Notes under the pieces: generated by a model
The model's database searches: none
The model's input: only the letters and a program-made list of their open reading frames with translations
What the model was told of the DNA's origin: nothing
Shown here: in pieces, positions 7,623 through 16,219 of the stretch
Numbering within the stretch: position 1 is the stretch's first letter
How the letters are laid out: every line of letters begins with the position of its first letter
Origin: Salinilacustrithrix sp034522155
GTDB taxonomy: Bacteria; Actinomycetota; Acidimicrobiia; Acidimicrobiales; Salinilacustritrichaceae
Direction of reading: 5' to 3'
Assembly: GCA_034522155.1 (NCBI GenBank)
Contig: JAXHLP010000012.1
Span: 130,554 to 194,553, forward strand
Length of the DNA stretch: 64,000 nt
Translations under genes and position numbers: made by a program

Positions 7623-9137
7623 TCACGACCCGAGACGGGCGAGCAGGTCTGCCGCCGTCTCGCACTCATCGATCAATGTACCCACGTGAGCCGCTGTTCC
7701 ACGCGAGGGTTCCATCATCGGGACCCGTCGCAGGGGATCGCCGCCGACGTCGAAGACCAGTGAGTCCCAGTTGGCGGCCACGATCGCCTCGGGCCACTTC
7801 TGCAGGCACCGCCCCCGGAAGTAGGCCCGGGTCGTGTGCGGTGGGTCGGTGATGGCCGCTTCGACCGCGGCGGGATCGGTGATCGTGGCGAGGCCGGCCC
7901 GCTCGGCCAGGCATTTGCCGGGGCGCAGGTCGTGGTACTGGAGCCCGATGGCGAGCAGGCGATCGTCGCCGGGGTCGAGGCCGTGGCGCTCGCGGTAGCC
8001 GTCGAGGAGGCGCTGTTTGGCCACCCAGTCGACGGTGTCGGCCGCGCTCGAAGGATCGGTCTCCAACCGGGTGAGCACGTCCTCCCAGCGTGTCAGCACG
8101 TCGTCGCCGACCTCCTGGCCGATGCACTCGAGCCCGTGGACCTCGGCGTACTTGCGGGCCCGCTCGTGGTACTCCCACTGCAGGTCGATGGGCGTGATGG
8201 TGCCGCCGTTGGCCAGTTCGAGAACCCGGCGGAGCGTGAGGTCGTGGGACACGTCGCGCAGCGCGGCGACCGGCGACCGCAGGGCGAGGTCGAGGCCGAG
8301 CTCGTCGTCCTCGATCATGGCGAGCACGATGGCCGTCGTCCCGACCTTCAAGTAGGTCGCGACCTCGGACATGTTGGCGTCGCCGATGATCACGTGGAGT
8401 CGGCGGTACTTCTGAGCGTCGGCGTGGGGCTCGTCGCGGGTGTTGACGATCGGTCGCTTCAGCGTGGTCTCGAGGCCGACCTCCTCCTCGAAGAAGTCGG
8501 CCCGCTGGGACAGCTGGTAGGGCACGTCCGCGGCGTTCAGCCCAGGGGCCTCGGTGCCGATCTTGCCGGCGCCGCAGTACAGCTGCCGGGTGACGAAGAA
8601 CGGCGTGACCTCGCGCACGATCCGCCCGAAGGGCACCTCGCGCGCCAGCAGGTAGTTCTCGTGGCAGCCGTAGCTGTTGCCCTTGCCGTCGGAGTTGTTC
8701 TTGTGGACGACGATCTCCTCGTCGTCGGCGAGCATCGAGCGCGACGCCTCCATCGATCGGCGCAGGATCTCCTCCGCGGCCCGGTCCCAGGTGACCACCT
8801 CGAAGGCATCGGCGCACTCGGGCGTGGAGCACTCGGGGTGGGCGTGATCGACGTAGTAGCGGGCCCCGTTGGTGAGGACCGCGTTGACCAGGTGGGTCTC
8901 GACCTCGGGCGGCTGCACGTCGGTGCTGGCGCGGCCACGGGCGTCGTTGTGGGGCATCTCGTCCTCGAAGTCCCAGCCGACGCGCGGCGCGGTGCGCGCC
9001 GACTGCCCCGAGCGCGCCAGGTCCTGGACGTAGGCGTTGATCAGCATCGACGACGCCGCGATCGGATTGGACTCGCTCCGACCCCGGACGAAGATGCCGA
9101 ACTCCGTCTCGATCCCGCAGATCTTGTCGACTGCCAC
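7623..9137 (-). CDS. dop: Pup deamidase / depupylase Dop
   Basis: Converts Pup C-terminal Gln to Glu and removes Pup from substrates. The 504 residues share the carboxylate-amine-ligase fold with PafA: KICGIETEFGIF at the start, then a Dop-specific insertion (about residues 40-85, the Dop loop) absent from PafA, then YYVDHAHPECSTPE with the catalytic Asp. The second half has TRDEPHADAQKYRRLHVIIGDANMSE. The motif reads HPEC where mycobacterial Dop has HPEY. The GTG start at 9137 is supported by TAGGTT (9149-9144) six bases upstream, indicating a leaderless transcript that would run into pup. Confidence 0.96.
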   Translation of the reverse strand: MAVDKICGIETEFGIFVRGRSESNPIAASSMLINAYVQDLARSGQSARTAPRVGWDFEDEMPHNDARGRASTDVQPPEVETHLVNAVLTNGARYYVDHAHPECSTPECADAFEVVTWDRAAEEILRRSMEASRSMLADDEEIVVHKNNSDGKGNSYGCHENYLLAREVPFGRIVREVTPFFVTRQLYCGAGKIGTEAPGLNAADVPYQLSQRADFFEEEVGLETTLKRPIVNTRDEPHADAQKYRRLHVIIGDANMSEVATYLKVGTTAIVLAMIEDDELGLDLALRSPVAALRDVSHDLTLRRVLELANGGTITPIDLQWEYHERARKYAEVHGLECIGQEVGDDVLTRWEDVLTRLETDPSSAADTVDWVAKQRLLDGYRERHGLDPGDDRLLAIGLQYHDLRPGKCLAERAGLATITDPAAVEAAITDPPHTTRAYFRGRCLQKWPEAIVAANWDSLVFDVGGDPLRRVPMMEPSRGTAAHVGTLIDECETAADLLARLGS

Positions 9138-9189
9138 GGCGCGAACCTATCCCCGTCCGTCCGGTTCCCGGCGGCCCCCGGCACCGGTC

Positions 9190-10959
9190 CTACAGGTACT
9201 GGCCGGTGGCGACCCGTTCGATCGAGCGGCCCCCCTGGGGATCGGTCTCCTCCTCGTCCCGCTGGATGAGCGTGCGGACGTACACGATGCGCTCGCCCTT
9301 CTTGCCCGAGATCTTGGCCCAGTCGTCGGGGTTGGTCGTGTTGGGCAGGTCCTCGTGCTCCTTGAACTCCTGGTGGATGGAGTGCACCAGGTCCTCGGTT
9401 CGTATGCCCTTGGACCCGCCGGCGAGGAGGCGTTTGATGGCGAGCTTCTTGGCCCGGCGCACGATGTTCTCGATCATGGCGCCCGAGGAGAAGTCGCGGA
9501 AGTACATGACCTCCTTGTCGCCGTTCTGGTAGGTCACCTCGAGGAACCGGTTGCGGTCGGCCGTGGAGTACATCTCCTCGACGGTGTCCTCGACCATGGC
9601 GGCGATGGCCTTGTACACGTCTCCCCCACCCCGCTCGCTGATCTCGTCGTGGTCGATCGGCAGGTCGCTGGTGAGGTACCGGCTGAAGATCGACGTGGCG
9701 GAGAACTCGTTGGGACGCTCGATCTTGATCTTCACGTCGAGACGTCCGGGCCGCAGGATGGCCGGGTCGATGAGGTCCTCGCGGTTGGAGGCGCCGATCA
9801 CGATCACGTTCTTCAACGACTCGACGCCGTCGATCTCGGCCAGCAGCTGGGGCACGATCGTGGACTCCATGTCGGAGCTGATGCCCGAGCCGCGGGTGCG
9901 GAACATCGAGTCCATCTCGTCGAAGAACACGATGACCGGCCAGCCTTCCTCGCTCTTCTCGCGCGCCCGCTGGAACACGAGCCTGATCTGGCGCTCGGTC
10001 TCGCCCACGTACTTGTTGAGCAGCTCGGGGCCCTTGATGTTGAGGAAGAAGCTGCGGGCCTCGTCGCCGGTGGACTCGGCCACCTTGGTGGCCAGGCTGT
10101 TGGCCACCGCCTTGGCGATGAGGGTCTTGCCGCAACCAGGCGGGCCGTAGAGAAGGATGCCCTTCGGGGCGGGGAGCTCGAACTCGCTGAACAGCTCCTG
10201 GTGGAGGAAGGGCAGCTCGACCGCGTCGGCGATCTGTTCTATCTGGTCGTCGAGGCCGCCGATGTCGGTGTAGTGGACGTCGGGCACCTCTTCGAGCACG
10301 AGCTCCTCGACCTCGGGACGGGGCAGCTTCTCGAGCAGCAGACCGGAACGGGTGTCGAGGAGCATGGTGTCGCCGGAACGCAGCCGCGCGCCCACCAGCT
10401 CGTCGACGAGCTCGACCACACGTTCTTCGTCGGCGCGACCGATGACGAGCGCCCGCCGGTCGTCGTCGAGCAGCTCCTTGAGCGTGACGACCTCGCCCTG
10501 GCCCTCGGCGTGGCGCGACAGGATGATGCTGAAGCTCTCGTTGAGCACCACCTCGGCCCCGCGGATGAGCGCGCCCTGCTCCTCGGCCAGCTCCGGATGC
10601 ACGGCGACACGCATCTTGCGACCGCCCGCATGGACGTCGGCGGTGCCGTCGTCGTTGATGCCGAGGAAGGTCCCGTACGCCGCGGGCGGCTGGGTGAGCT
10701 TCTCGACTTCTTCGCGGAGCGCGGCGATGTGCTCGCGCGCCTCGCGCAGCGTGTAGGTCAGCTTCTCGTTCTGGGAGACCGCCTGGGACAGCTGGCCCTT
10801 GGTCTCGAGCAGCCGCTCCTCCAGCGTCCGCACGCGCTTGGGCGCGTCCTGCAGGCGCTTGCGAAGGACCGACACCTCTTCCTCGAGGGCCAGCAGCTGC
10901 TCCCGCTCGGAGGTCTCGCCACCGTCACCGGGGCCGTCTGAGGCATCGCTCTCGGGCAT
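9190..10959 (-). CDS. mpa: Proteasome-associated AAA+ ATPase (Mpa/ARC)
   Basis: Hexameric unfoldase that recognises Pup and feeds substrates to the 20S core. The 589 residues contain an N-terminal coiled coil (about 15-90), a double OB-fold region (about 95-240), and one AAA+ module with Walker A GPPGCGKT, Walker B VIVFFDEMDSMF and the arginine-finger region ILRPGRLD. The C-terminus GQYL is the proteasome-docking tail of actinobacterial Mpa/ARC. The ATG at 10959 was chosen because it follows a clear AGGAGG site; an upstream in-frame start at 11121 would add a leader not seen in the family. A TATGGT hexamer about 30 bases upstream may be its -10. Confidence 0.96.
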   Translation of the reverse strand: MPESDASDGPGDGGETSEREQLLALEEEVSVLRKRLQDAPKRVRTLEERLLETKGQLSQAVSQNEKLTYTLREAREHIAALREEVEKLTQPPAAYGTFLGINDDGTADVHAGGRKMRVAVHPELAEEQGALIRGAEVVLNESFSIILSRHAEGQGEVVTLKELLDDDRRALVIGRADEERVVELVDELVGARLRSGDTMLLDTRSGLLLEKLPRPEVEELVLEEVPDVHYTDIGGLDDQIEQIADAVELPFLHQELFSEFELPAPKGILLYGPPGCGKTLIAKAVANSLATKVAESTGDEARSFFLNIKGPELLNKYVGETERQIRLVFQRAREKSEEGWPVIVFFDEMDSMFRTRGSGISSDMESTIVPQLLAEIDGVESLKNVIVIGASNREDLIDPAILRPGRLDVKIKIERPNEFSATSIFSRYLTSDLPIDHDEISERGGGDVYKAIAAMVEDTVEEMYSTADRNRFLEVTYQNGDKEVMYFRDFSSGAMIENIVRRAKKLAIKRLLAGGSKGIRTEDLVHSIHQEFKEHEDLPNTTNPDDWAKISGKKGERIVYVRTLIQRDEEETDPQGGRSIERVATGQYL

Positions 10960-11182
10960 CACGTACTCCTCCTGAGTCCTGTTCGCGGACCATACACCGG
11001 TGATTCGCCAACCGTGCGCGTCTCGGCCAGCCGCAGCGAAACCGTCATCTCCGGGAAACCGACCGCACTTTTCCGCGGGAGTTGCCGGTTCAATTCTCCC
11101 AGCCGGTAGGGTGCAGGACACGGTCGGATATCAGCCCGACCCCACGACCCCAAGCAACCCCCGCAGGAAGGGCGACCCCGAC

Positions 11183-11416
11183 ATGAAGGTCTGGATTGAC
11201 CAGGATCTGTGCACCGGCGACGGTCTCTGCGAAGAGATCGCCCCCGACGTCTTCGCGCTGCTCGACGATGGCCTCGCCTATGTCAAGGAGGGCGACAAGA
11301 TCCTCAGCGATCCGGGCGGCGCCGAATCGGTCGCGCCCGTGCCCGACGGCCAGGAAGAGGCCACGATCGAGTCCGCCGAGGAATGCCCCGGCGAGTGCAT
11401 CTTCATCGAGGTCTAA
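11183..11416 (+). CDS. Small ferredoxin
   Basis: A 77-residue electron carrier of the type that serves cytochromes P450 in actinobacteria. It starts MKVWIDQDLCTGDGLC (Cys10 and Cys16), continues APDVFALLDDGLAYV, and ends ECPGECIFIEV (Cys68 and Cys72). Three of these cysteines match the 3Fe-4S pattern; the extra Cys in CPGEC leaves the cluster type open. A ribosome site (AGGAAGGG) precedes the ATG, and a TAGGGT hexamer at 11107-11112 may be the -10. It diverges from mpa and has no redox-partner gene next to it. Confidence 0.85.
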   Translation: MKVWIDQDLCTGDGLCEEIAPDVFALLDDGLAYVKEGDKILSDPGGAESVAPVPDGQEEATIESAEECPGECIFIEV

Positions 11417-11440
11417 GCCGCTCCTCGGCCCCAGAGCGGC
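11417..11440 (+). terminator. Hairpin after the ferredoxin gene
   Basis: A seven-base perfect stem (GCCGCTC at 11417-11423, GAGCGGC at 11434-11440) with a ten-base loop starts on the base after the ferredoxin stop codon. It is a plausible terminator for this monocistronic gene, without a U-run. Confidence 0.5.
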
Positions 11441-11462
11441 CTCGTCGCTTCTGACGTTGTTC

Positions 11463-11577
11463 GGCTGCGCCTCACAACGTCTGTCCCAGGCGTGAACCCC
11501 CCGGCTGCGCCTCACAACGTCTGTCCCAGGCGTGAACCCCCCGGCTGCGCCTCACAACGTCTGTCCCGGGCGTGAGA
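11463..11577 (+). repeat. 40-bp tandem repeat, about 2.9 copies
   Basis: The 40-base unit starts CGGCTGCGCCTCACAACGTC and ends in a C-run; copies begin at 11463, 11503 and 11543. Copies 1 and 2 are identical. Copy 3 differs by A to G (CCCAGG to CCCGGG) and breaks down after GCGTGA. The 8-base string GACGTTGT at 11453-11460 is the reverse complement of ACAACGTC inside every unit, so the first unit can form an 8-bp hairpin (11453-11482). It fills the gap between convergent genes and does not look coding. Confidence 0.9.
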
Positions 11578-11591
11578 ACAGAGACGTGCAA

Positions 11592-11621
11592 CCACGGCTC
11601 CGCCCTCGGGCGGGGCCGTGG
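11592..11621 (-). terminator. Strong 13-bp hairpin after the PH-domain gene
   Basis: CCACGGCTCCGCC (11592-11604) and GGCGGGGCCGTGG (11609-11621) pair over 13 bases with one G-U wobble and a four-base CTCG loop. It lies four bases beyond the stop codon of the minus-strand gene at 11626 and faces the ferredoxin gene, so it probably serves as terminator for the large minus-strand operon and may work in both directions. Confidence 0.75.
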
Positions 11622-11625
11622 CGCG

Positions 11626-13065
11626 TCACAGCGTGGAGGCGAGCAGGTCGCTCGACTCGGGCTCGGCCCGATCCACGACGGCGACGGCCCCGCCGGCGAG
11701 ATCGAGACGCACGGTGCTCAACCCGCGGCGGCGCTGGAACCACGTCGACACCACGACCCCCGACTGCACGCGCCCGGCCGGCACGATCGCCCGGTTGCGG
11801 GTGAGGGCACCGGTCCGGCTGTGCACGAGGCGTGGTTCGGGCCCGTACCAGGCGCCGAGTCCTCGGTAGGCCGCCTCCCCGAACCACAGCCCCAGGGCGG
11901 GCGCGGCCACGAGGAGCACGGCGCCGACCGGGCCGAGCACGAACACGCCGGCGAGCCCGGCGGGAAGCGCGAGGACGAGCCCCGCAGCCGTTCCCCGGAC
12001 GAGCGCGCGCCGCCGCGCGGCCGCAGGTGCCGGACGCAACGCCGGGAGGGGCACGGCGTCGGGGAGGACCCGGGCCAGGACCCGCTCGATCTCGGTGTCG
12101 TCCAGGAGCGGGATGTCGACCCGACTCTGCTCGCCCGATCCTGACGCGGCCGTGCGGACGCGCACGTCGGCCCGGTTGAACGGCCGCAGCAGCAGCCGGC
12201 GCGAGATCCGCACGTCCTGGACGCGCTGGGTCTTGACCACGAACTCGGCCTTGCGCAGCAGCCCGTAGGAGACGCGCAGCTCGTCCCCCTCGATCGTGGC
12301 CGTGAGGTCCCATCGACGCACCAGGCCGACGAGGGCCGCGCTGCCCAACCACACGGGGACGGCGGCGAGCACGAGGAGCGCGACCCCGAACGTCGACGTC
12401 TGGACCGACCCGACCTCGTCCGCGCCGACGCCGATGTCGATCAGGGTGTCGAACACCACGGCGAGCGCCGCGAGGATCGCCGCCACCTCGGGGCCGGTGA
12501 CCCCGGCGAGGAGGAGGCGCCCGGGTGGCAGACGCACCAGCACCTCGGGTTGCGATGCCGCAGCACCGGCGACGTCGTGGACCTGTTCGCTGCGCAGCGC
12601 GGCGAGGACCCTGGCGCGCAGCGCCTCGGCCTCCCGGCGGGGGATGGCGTCGAGGCGCAGTTCGGCACCGGAGCCGCCGGCGGTCTCGACCCGTACCGCG
12701 GCGAGGTCGAAGATCTGATGGCGCAACCGACGCTCGATCTCCACGTGCTGCATCCGGTCGATGGGGATGCGGCGCTGGTTTCGGGTCAGGACGCCCTCGT
12801 CGAGGTGGAGGACGCCGTCGGCGTAGCACCACGTCCGCCGCAGCCACGACAGGACCCCGTGGACGACGAGCACCACCACGATCGCCGCCGCGACGATCAG
12901 CACCTCGCCCGAGGACAACGCGATCACCGCCAGGGGGATGAGCGTGCGGAGCTGGTCGGGCGACGCGAGGCCGAAGACCACGGCCAGGGGCGAGGTCCGT
13001 CGCGGCACGTCGAGCTCGGGCTCGGCGTCGACCGGCCCGGTGACCGTGCCGCCGGGGGTGGTCAT
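11626..13065 (-). CDS. PH-domain membrane protein (YdbT-like)
   Basis: A 479-residue membrane protein with repeated bacterial PH (DUF304/bPH2) modules. Hydrophobic pairs near residues 35-75, 195-245 and 355-400 alternate with the PH signatures DEGVLTRNQRRIPIDRMQHVEIERR, YGLLRKAEFVVKTQRVQDVRIS and TGALTRNRAIVPAGRVQS, each with the Arg-x-x-x-Ile-Pro-x-x-Arg-x-Q pattern. The family pairs with a shorter YdbS-like protein, here the upstream gene overlapping it by 4 bases (ATGA). Function of the family is unproven; membrane quality or transport of envelope components has been proposed. The start at 13065 is fixed by that overlap. Confidence 0.82.
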   Translation of the reverse strand: MTTPGGTVTGPVDAEPELDVPRRTSPLAVVFGLASPDQLRTLIPLAVIALSSGEVLIVAAAIVVVLVVHGVLSWLRRTWCYADGVLHLDEGVLTRNQRRIPIDRMQHVEIERRLRHQIFDLAAVRVETAGGSGAELRLDAIPRREAEALRARVLAALRSEQVHDVAGAAASQPEVLVRLPPGRLLLAGVTGPEVAAILAALAVVFDTLIDIGVGADEVGSVQTSTFGVALLVLAAVPVWLGSAALVGLVRRWDLTATIEGDELRVSYGLLRKAEFVVKTQRVQDVRISRRLLLRPFNRADVRVRTAASGSGEQSRVDIPLLDDTEIERVLARVLPDAVPLPALRPAPAAARRRALVRGTAAGLVLALPAGLAGVFVLGPVGAVLLVAAPALGLWFGEAAYRGLGAWYGPEPRLVHSRTGALTRNRAIVPAGRVQSGVVVSTWFQRRRGLSTVRLDLAGGAVAVVDRAEPESSDLLASTL

Positions 13066-13595
13066 GTGGCGTCGCCGGTACCGACGAGGTCGAGGATGTC
13101 CTGCCGCAGCTGGGCCGCGTGGTCGGCGTCGATGCCGGGGACCCGGGAATCCGAGCTCGCCGAGGCGGTGCGCAGGACCAGGCTGGTCAGCCCGAAGCGT
13201 CGGTCCAGGGGGCCGGCCTCGAGGTCGATGTGCTGGACCCGGTGGTACGGGATGGTCGAGGATCGACGCGTGAGCACCCCGTGCCGGAGCTGGAGCGCGT
13301 CGGTGCCGACCTCGAAGCGCCAGGATCGCCAGACCAGGGCGGTCCACCACCACGTCGCTCCCCCGCCGATGCCGGCCACGACCAGCGCGCCGGCGATCGC
13401 GCCGGCGGTCGACGCGACGACCGCGAGGACGACGGCGACCGGGACGAGAACCGTGACCACGACGATGGCGGCGCGTACCCGCCAGAGCACCAGGACACGA
13501 TGCTCGAGGGGCACCAGTCCGGTCGTGGGCGGCTCGGGCGTGCCCGCGGGTCTCGTCATCCCAGGCGGCTCCGGCGTGGCGGGCGGTTCGGTCAT
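13062..13595 (-). CDS. PH-domain membrane protein (YdbS-like)
   Basis: A 177-residue partner of the previous gene. A Pro/Thr-rich leader is followed by two adjacent membrane helices (about 37-90) and one bPH2 domain (RFEVGTDALQLRHGVLTRRSSTIPYHRVQHIDLEAGPLDRRFGL in segments). Its start overlaps the marP stop as ATGA, and its stop overlaps the YdbT-like gene. The marP-ydbS-ydbT order suggests an envelope-related operon. Exact function unknown. Confidence 0.8.
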   Translation of the reverse strand: MTEPPATPEPPGMTRPAGTPEPPTTGLVPLEHRVLVLWRVRAAIVVVTVLVPVAVVLAVVASTAGAIAGALVVAGIGGGATWWWTALVWRSWRFEVGTDALQLRHGVLTRRSSTIPYHRVQHIDLEAGPLDRRFGLTSLVLRTASASSDSRVPGIDADHAAQLRQDILDLVGTGDAT

Positions 13596-14758
13596 CGCAG
13601 GCAGGGACCAGTGTCGACGGTGGTGGTCAGGTCGCGATCGAGGACGGCGTCGAGCTCGGTGATGTCGAGGGCATAGGCCACGTCGGGGTCGTCGGGCGCG
13701 ATCGCGAAGGCCACGCCCACCACGGCACCGGAGTTGTCGACCAGGGCCGCTCCCGAGTCGCCGGGTCGCAGCGCCGACGCCAGGATGAGCACCTCGCGCC
13801 GGGTCCGGCTCGAGTCGTAGATGTCGGTCCCCACGGCCCGCACCTGATCACCGACCACGAACGGCGCGATGCGCAGCGGTGCGCCGCCCGGATGACCGAA
13901 CACGCCGCCGGCCGCGCCCTCGTCGGCCTCGCCGATGGCGAGCGGGGCGCGGTCCATGCCGGGCACGCGCAGCACGGCCAGGTCACGCTCGGGGTCGAAG
14001 ACGACGACGGTCGCGTCGAGCACGCTCCCGTCGTTGCGCTCCACCTGGGTCGACTCGTGGCCGGCCACGACGTGCGCGTTGGTGACCACGACGTCCTGTC
14101 CGAGCGTGACGAACCCCGAGCCCTCCTGAACCCGGTCGCAGGCCACGCCGGAAACCTTCACCGTGGACGCGGTGCCTGCGGTCTGGACGTTGGCGGGCAG
14201 GCCGGAATCACCCGGCGGTGGACCGATGTCGGGCGCCGGCCGCAGTGCCTCGAAGACGCGGGGGAACTGGTCCTCGCCGACCAGGCGCCGCAGGGCCACG
14301 AGGGTGTCGGGTGGCTCTGGGAAGGTCCGGTCGACGCTGCGGGCCACGACCGAGTTGCGGGACTGCTCGGACCAGAAGCCGGGTGTCTCCGACATCGCGG
14401 GGAGGAGCAACCAGACGCACACGGCCACGCCAGCGAGGCCGGCCAGCATCCCGAGTGCGTGGTCGGCGGCCCGGGCCTCCCGGGCCCGGAGCCGGAATCG
14501 GAGCCGGCTGCCCACCAGGAACCCCACCGCCTGGCCGAGGAACGCGCCGACCAGCAGGACGATGCCCGACGCCAACACCAGGCTGGCGGGCGATTCGTTC
14601 GAGAACGTCTCGACGAACCACGGCAGGACGCGAGCGGCGACGAGCAGCCCGGCACCCATGCCGAGCCACGACACGGTTCGCGTGAGGAAGCCGAGCCGGT
14701 ACCCGCCACTGGCGGCGAGCAGTGCCACGGCGACGAAGCACAGATCGAGCAGGTTCAT
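13592..14758 (-). CDS. marP: Membrane-anchored periplasmic serine protease MarP
   Basis: The 388-residue protein has an N-terminal CvpA-like region of four membrane helices (1-125) and a C-terminal trypsin-like domain. Catalytic triad motifs: VVVTNAHVVAGH (His), DPERDLAVLRV (Asp), LRPGDSGAALVD (Ser). A Cys in SGVACDRVQ and another in the last residues TGPCLR match the disulfide that controls the M. tuberculosis enzyme, where MarP is needed for acid resistance. Length is close to the 397 residues of that protein. The ATG at 14758 gives a first membrane helix immediately. It starts 22 bases after trmI. Confidence 0.92.
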   Translation of the reverse strand: MNLLDLCFVAVALLAASGGYRLGFLTRTVSWLGMGAGLLVAARVLPWFVETFSNESPASLVLASGIVLLVGAFLGQAVGFLVGSRLRFRLRAREARAADHALGMLAGLAGVAVCVWLLLPAMSETPGFWSEQSRNSVVARSVDRTFPEPPDTLVALRRLVGEDQFPRVFEALRPAPDIGPPPGDSGLPANVQTAGTASTVKVSGVACDRVQEGSGFVTLGQDVVVTNAHVVAGHESTQVERNDGSVLDATVVVFDPERDLAVLRVPGMDRAPLAIGEADEGAAGGVFGHPGGAPLRIAPFVVGDQVRAVGTDIYDSSRTRREVLILASALRPGDSGAALVDNSGAVVGVAFAIAPDDPDVAYALDITELDAVLDRDLTTTVDTGPCLR

Positions 14759-14780
14759 CGTCGTCCGGGCATCACGGTCT

Positions 14781-15572
14781 TCACTCCTCGGCGAGGAGTC
14801 GCGCGCTGGTGAGGAACCCGGTGTGGGCCACCATGCGGTGGTCGGGACGGACCGACTGGCCCTGGATGTGCCAGCTGCGCTGGAGCACCTCGACGGTCTC
14901 GGCGAAGTCGAACCGCGAATCGTCCAGGTGCTGGCGGAGCGTGGCCGCCTGGCCGATGGTCGGCGTGTACGCGACCAGGATCCCGCCGGGACGCAACGCG
15001 GTCTCGGCGTGGGCGACGACCCGCCACGGCTCGGGCAGATCGAGCACGATCCGGTCGAGATGCTCCTCGTCGAGGCCGTCGTAGCAGTCGCGGATCTCGA
15101 CCCGGTATCGGTCGGCGAGCTCGGGGGTGAAGCGCTCGACGTTTGTGCGGGCCCGGTCGGCGAAGTCGTCCCGGAGCTCGTAGCCCACGACGGACGCGCC
15201 GGCCCGCAGCATCGCCATCGACAGCGCCCCCGAGCCCACGCCGGACTCGAGCACCCGGACGCCGGGGTGGAGGTCGGCCATGATGATGATGGGCCCGAGG
15301 TCCTTGGGATAGATGACCTGGGCACCCCGGGGCATCTTGAGGACGATGTCGTTCAGCGTCGGCCGCAGGGCCAGCAGCCAGGCACCGTGGGTCGTCCGGT
15401 ACGTGGTGCCCTCGGTCGAGCCGAGCAGGTCATCGTGGCGGAGGACGCCGGTGTGGTTGTGGAACTCGCCGCCCGATTCGAGGGTCACCAGGTAGCGGCG
15501 TCGTTTGCGGTCGATCAGCAGGACGTCGTCACCGGGCGAGAACCGGCGCTCGGGGTCGGCGGGCGCGGACAT
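14781..15572 (-). CDS. trmI: tRNA (adenine(58)-N1)-methyltransferase TrmI
   Basis: Methylates A58 in the tRNA T-loop using SAM. The 263-residue product has an N-terminal beta domain with FSPGDDVLLIDRKRRRY, then the Rossmann methyltransferase with motif I VLESGVGSGALSM, the acidic strand GYELRDDFADRA, and the catalytic DLPEPW. Neighbourhood agrees: trmI lies near mpa in many actinobacteria. The start MSAPADPERRF at 15572 was chosen; in-frame ATGs at 15584 and 15608 are possible and would add 4 or 12 residues. Confidence 0.92.
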   Translation of the reverse strand: MSAPADPERRFSPGDDVLLIDRKRRRYLVTLESGGEFHNHTGVLRHDDLLGSTEGTTYRTTHGAWLLALRPTLNDIVLKMPRGAQVIYPKDLGPIIIMADLHPGVRVLESGVGSGALSMAMLRAGASVVGYELRDDFADRARTNVERFTPELADRYRVEIRDCYDGLDEEHLDRIVLDLPEPWRVVAHAETALRPGGILVAYTPTIGQAATLRQHLDDSRFDFAETVEVLQRSWHIQGQSVRPDHRMVAHTGFLTSARLLAEE

Positions 15573-15630
15573 GGGAGCCCCCATCTTGACAGCGGCCGTC
15601 GCTGCCACCGAGTTCAGTTGGCTGGGGCCC

Positions 15631-15909
15631 TCAGGCGCCCGACGCGGCGGTCTTCGCCTTGCGGCGGGCGCGACGGCAGCTGGTCTCGGTCTCAGGCTCG
15701 GTGCCCTTCTCGAAGTGGGTGACGACGAGGCGCTGGCCGGGCAGCAGCTGCTCGCGGACGACCACCTCCTCGCGGGCGGTCATCTTCTTCAGGTGGCGGT
15801 ACGAGAAGGACAACACCCACACGGCGAGCCAGAAGGACGACGCGCCGCGCAGGCCTTGCGTGCGGCCGCGCAGCTCGGCCCGGGCCATTATGCGGGCGAT
15901 ACGGCCCAT
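15631..15909 (-). CDS. Small hypothetical protein with a hydrophobic segment
   Basis: A 92-residue basic protein that I do not recognise. It has an Arg-rich N-terminus, one hydrophobic stretch (about 24-40, ASSFWLAVWVLSFSYRHLKK), a segment REEVVVREQLLPGQRLVVTHF and a very basic tail with one Cys. The layout (membrane-proximal helix then a polar tail) recalls small actinobacterial inner-membrane proteins. No good ribosome site precedes the ATG at 15909, so a later ATG near 15888 is possible. It follows the small membrane gene at 16008 and is upstream of trmI. Confidence 0.45.
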   Translation of the reverse strand: MGRIARIMARAELRGRTQGLRGASSFWLAVWVLSFSYRHLKKMTAREEVVVREQLLPGQRLVVTHFEKGTEPETETSCRRARRKAKTAASGA

Positions 15910-16007
15910 TGCTCAGCGCACGCCCGAGCAGATGTGCTCGCGTTCGCCGCAGCCGGCGGACTGGCGGACCCCGTTGCTCCGTCGCTCGCTCGTACTCGTG
16001 CGCACGC

Positions 16008-16217
16008 TCAGATCCGCCTGATCTCGACGACCGTGGACTTCGTCTTGCCCCGCCGCTTGCCGACGGTGAAGGCGACCACGAAGATCACGACCCCGGCGGC
16101 CGCCGCGACAGCGAGGACGTAGGACTTGGCCGTGTCGACGGTCTCGTCGCCCTCCTCCTGTAGCTCGCGGAACTTGGCTTCGAGATCGGCCGGAGTGATC
16201 TTCTCCGCGGTGGCCAT
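16008..16217 (-). CDS. Small single-span membrane protein
   Basis: A 69-residue protein: a charged helix (residues 1-30, DLEAKFRELQEEGDETVDTAKS), one membrane span (about 32-51, VLAVAAAAGVVIFVVAFTVG) and a basic tail GKRRGKTKSTVVEIRRI. It begins two bases after the holin-X gene stop, so the two are co-expressed. The combination of a holin-X protein and a one-span basic-tail protein is common in actinobacteria. Function unknown. Confidence 0.7.
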   Translation of the reverse strand: MATAEKITPADLEAKFRELQEEGDETVDTAKSYVLAVAAAAGVVIFVVAFTVGKRRGKTKSTVVEIRRI

Positions 16218-16219
16218 GG

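Noticed and set aside
7618..7630. Perfect 13-base palindrome GGTCGTCACGACC over the dop stop codon
   Set aside because: It lies in coding sequence and at the stop; without a second copy or promoter it is probably incidental.
11463..11577. Possible CRISPR array
   Set aside because: The units are contiguous 40-base tandem repeats without spacers, and no cas gene is nearby.
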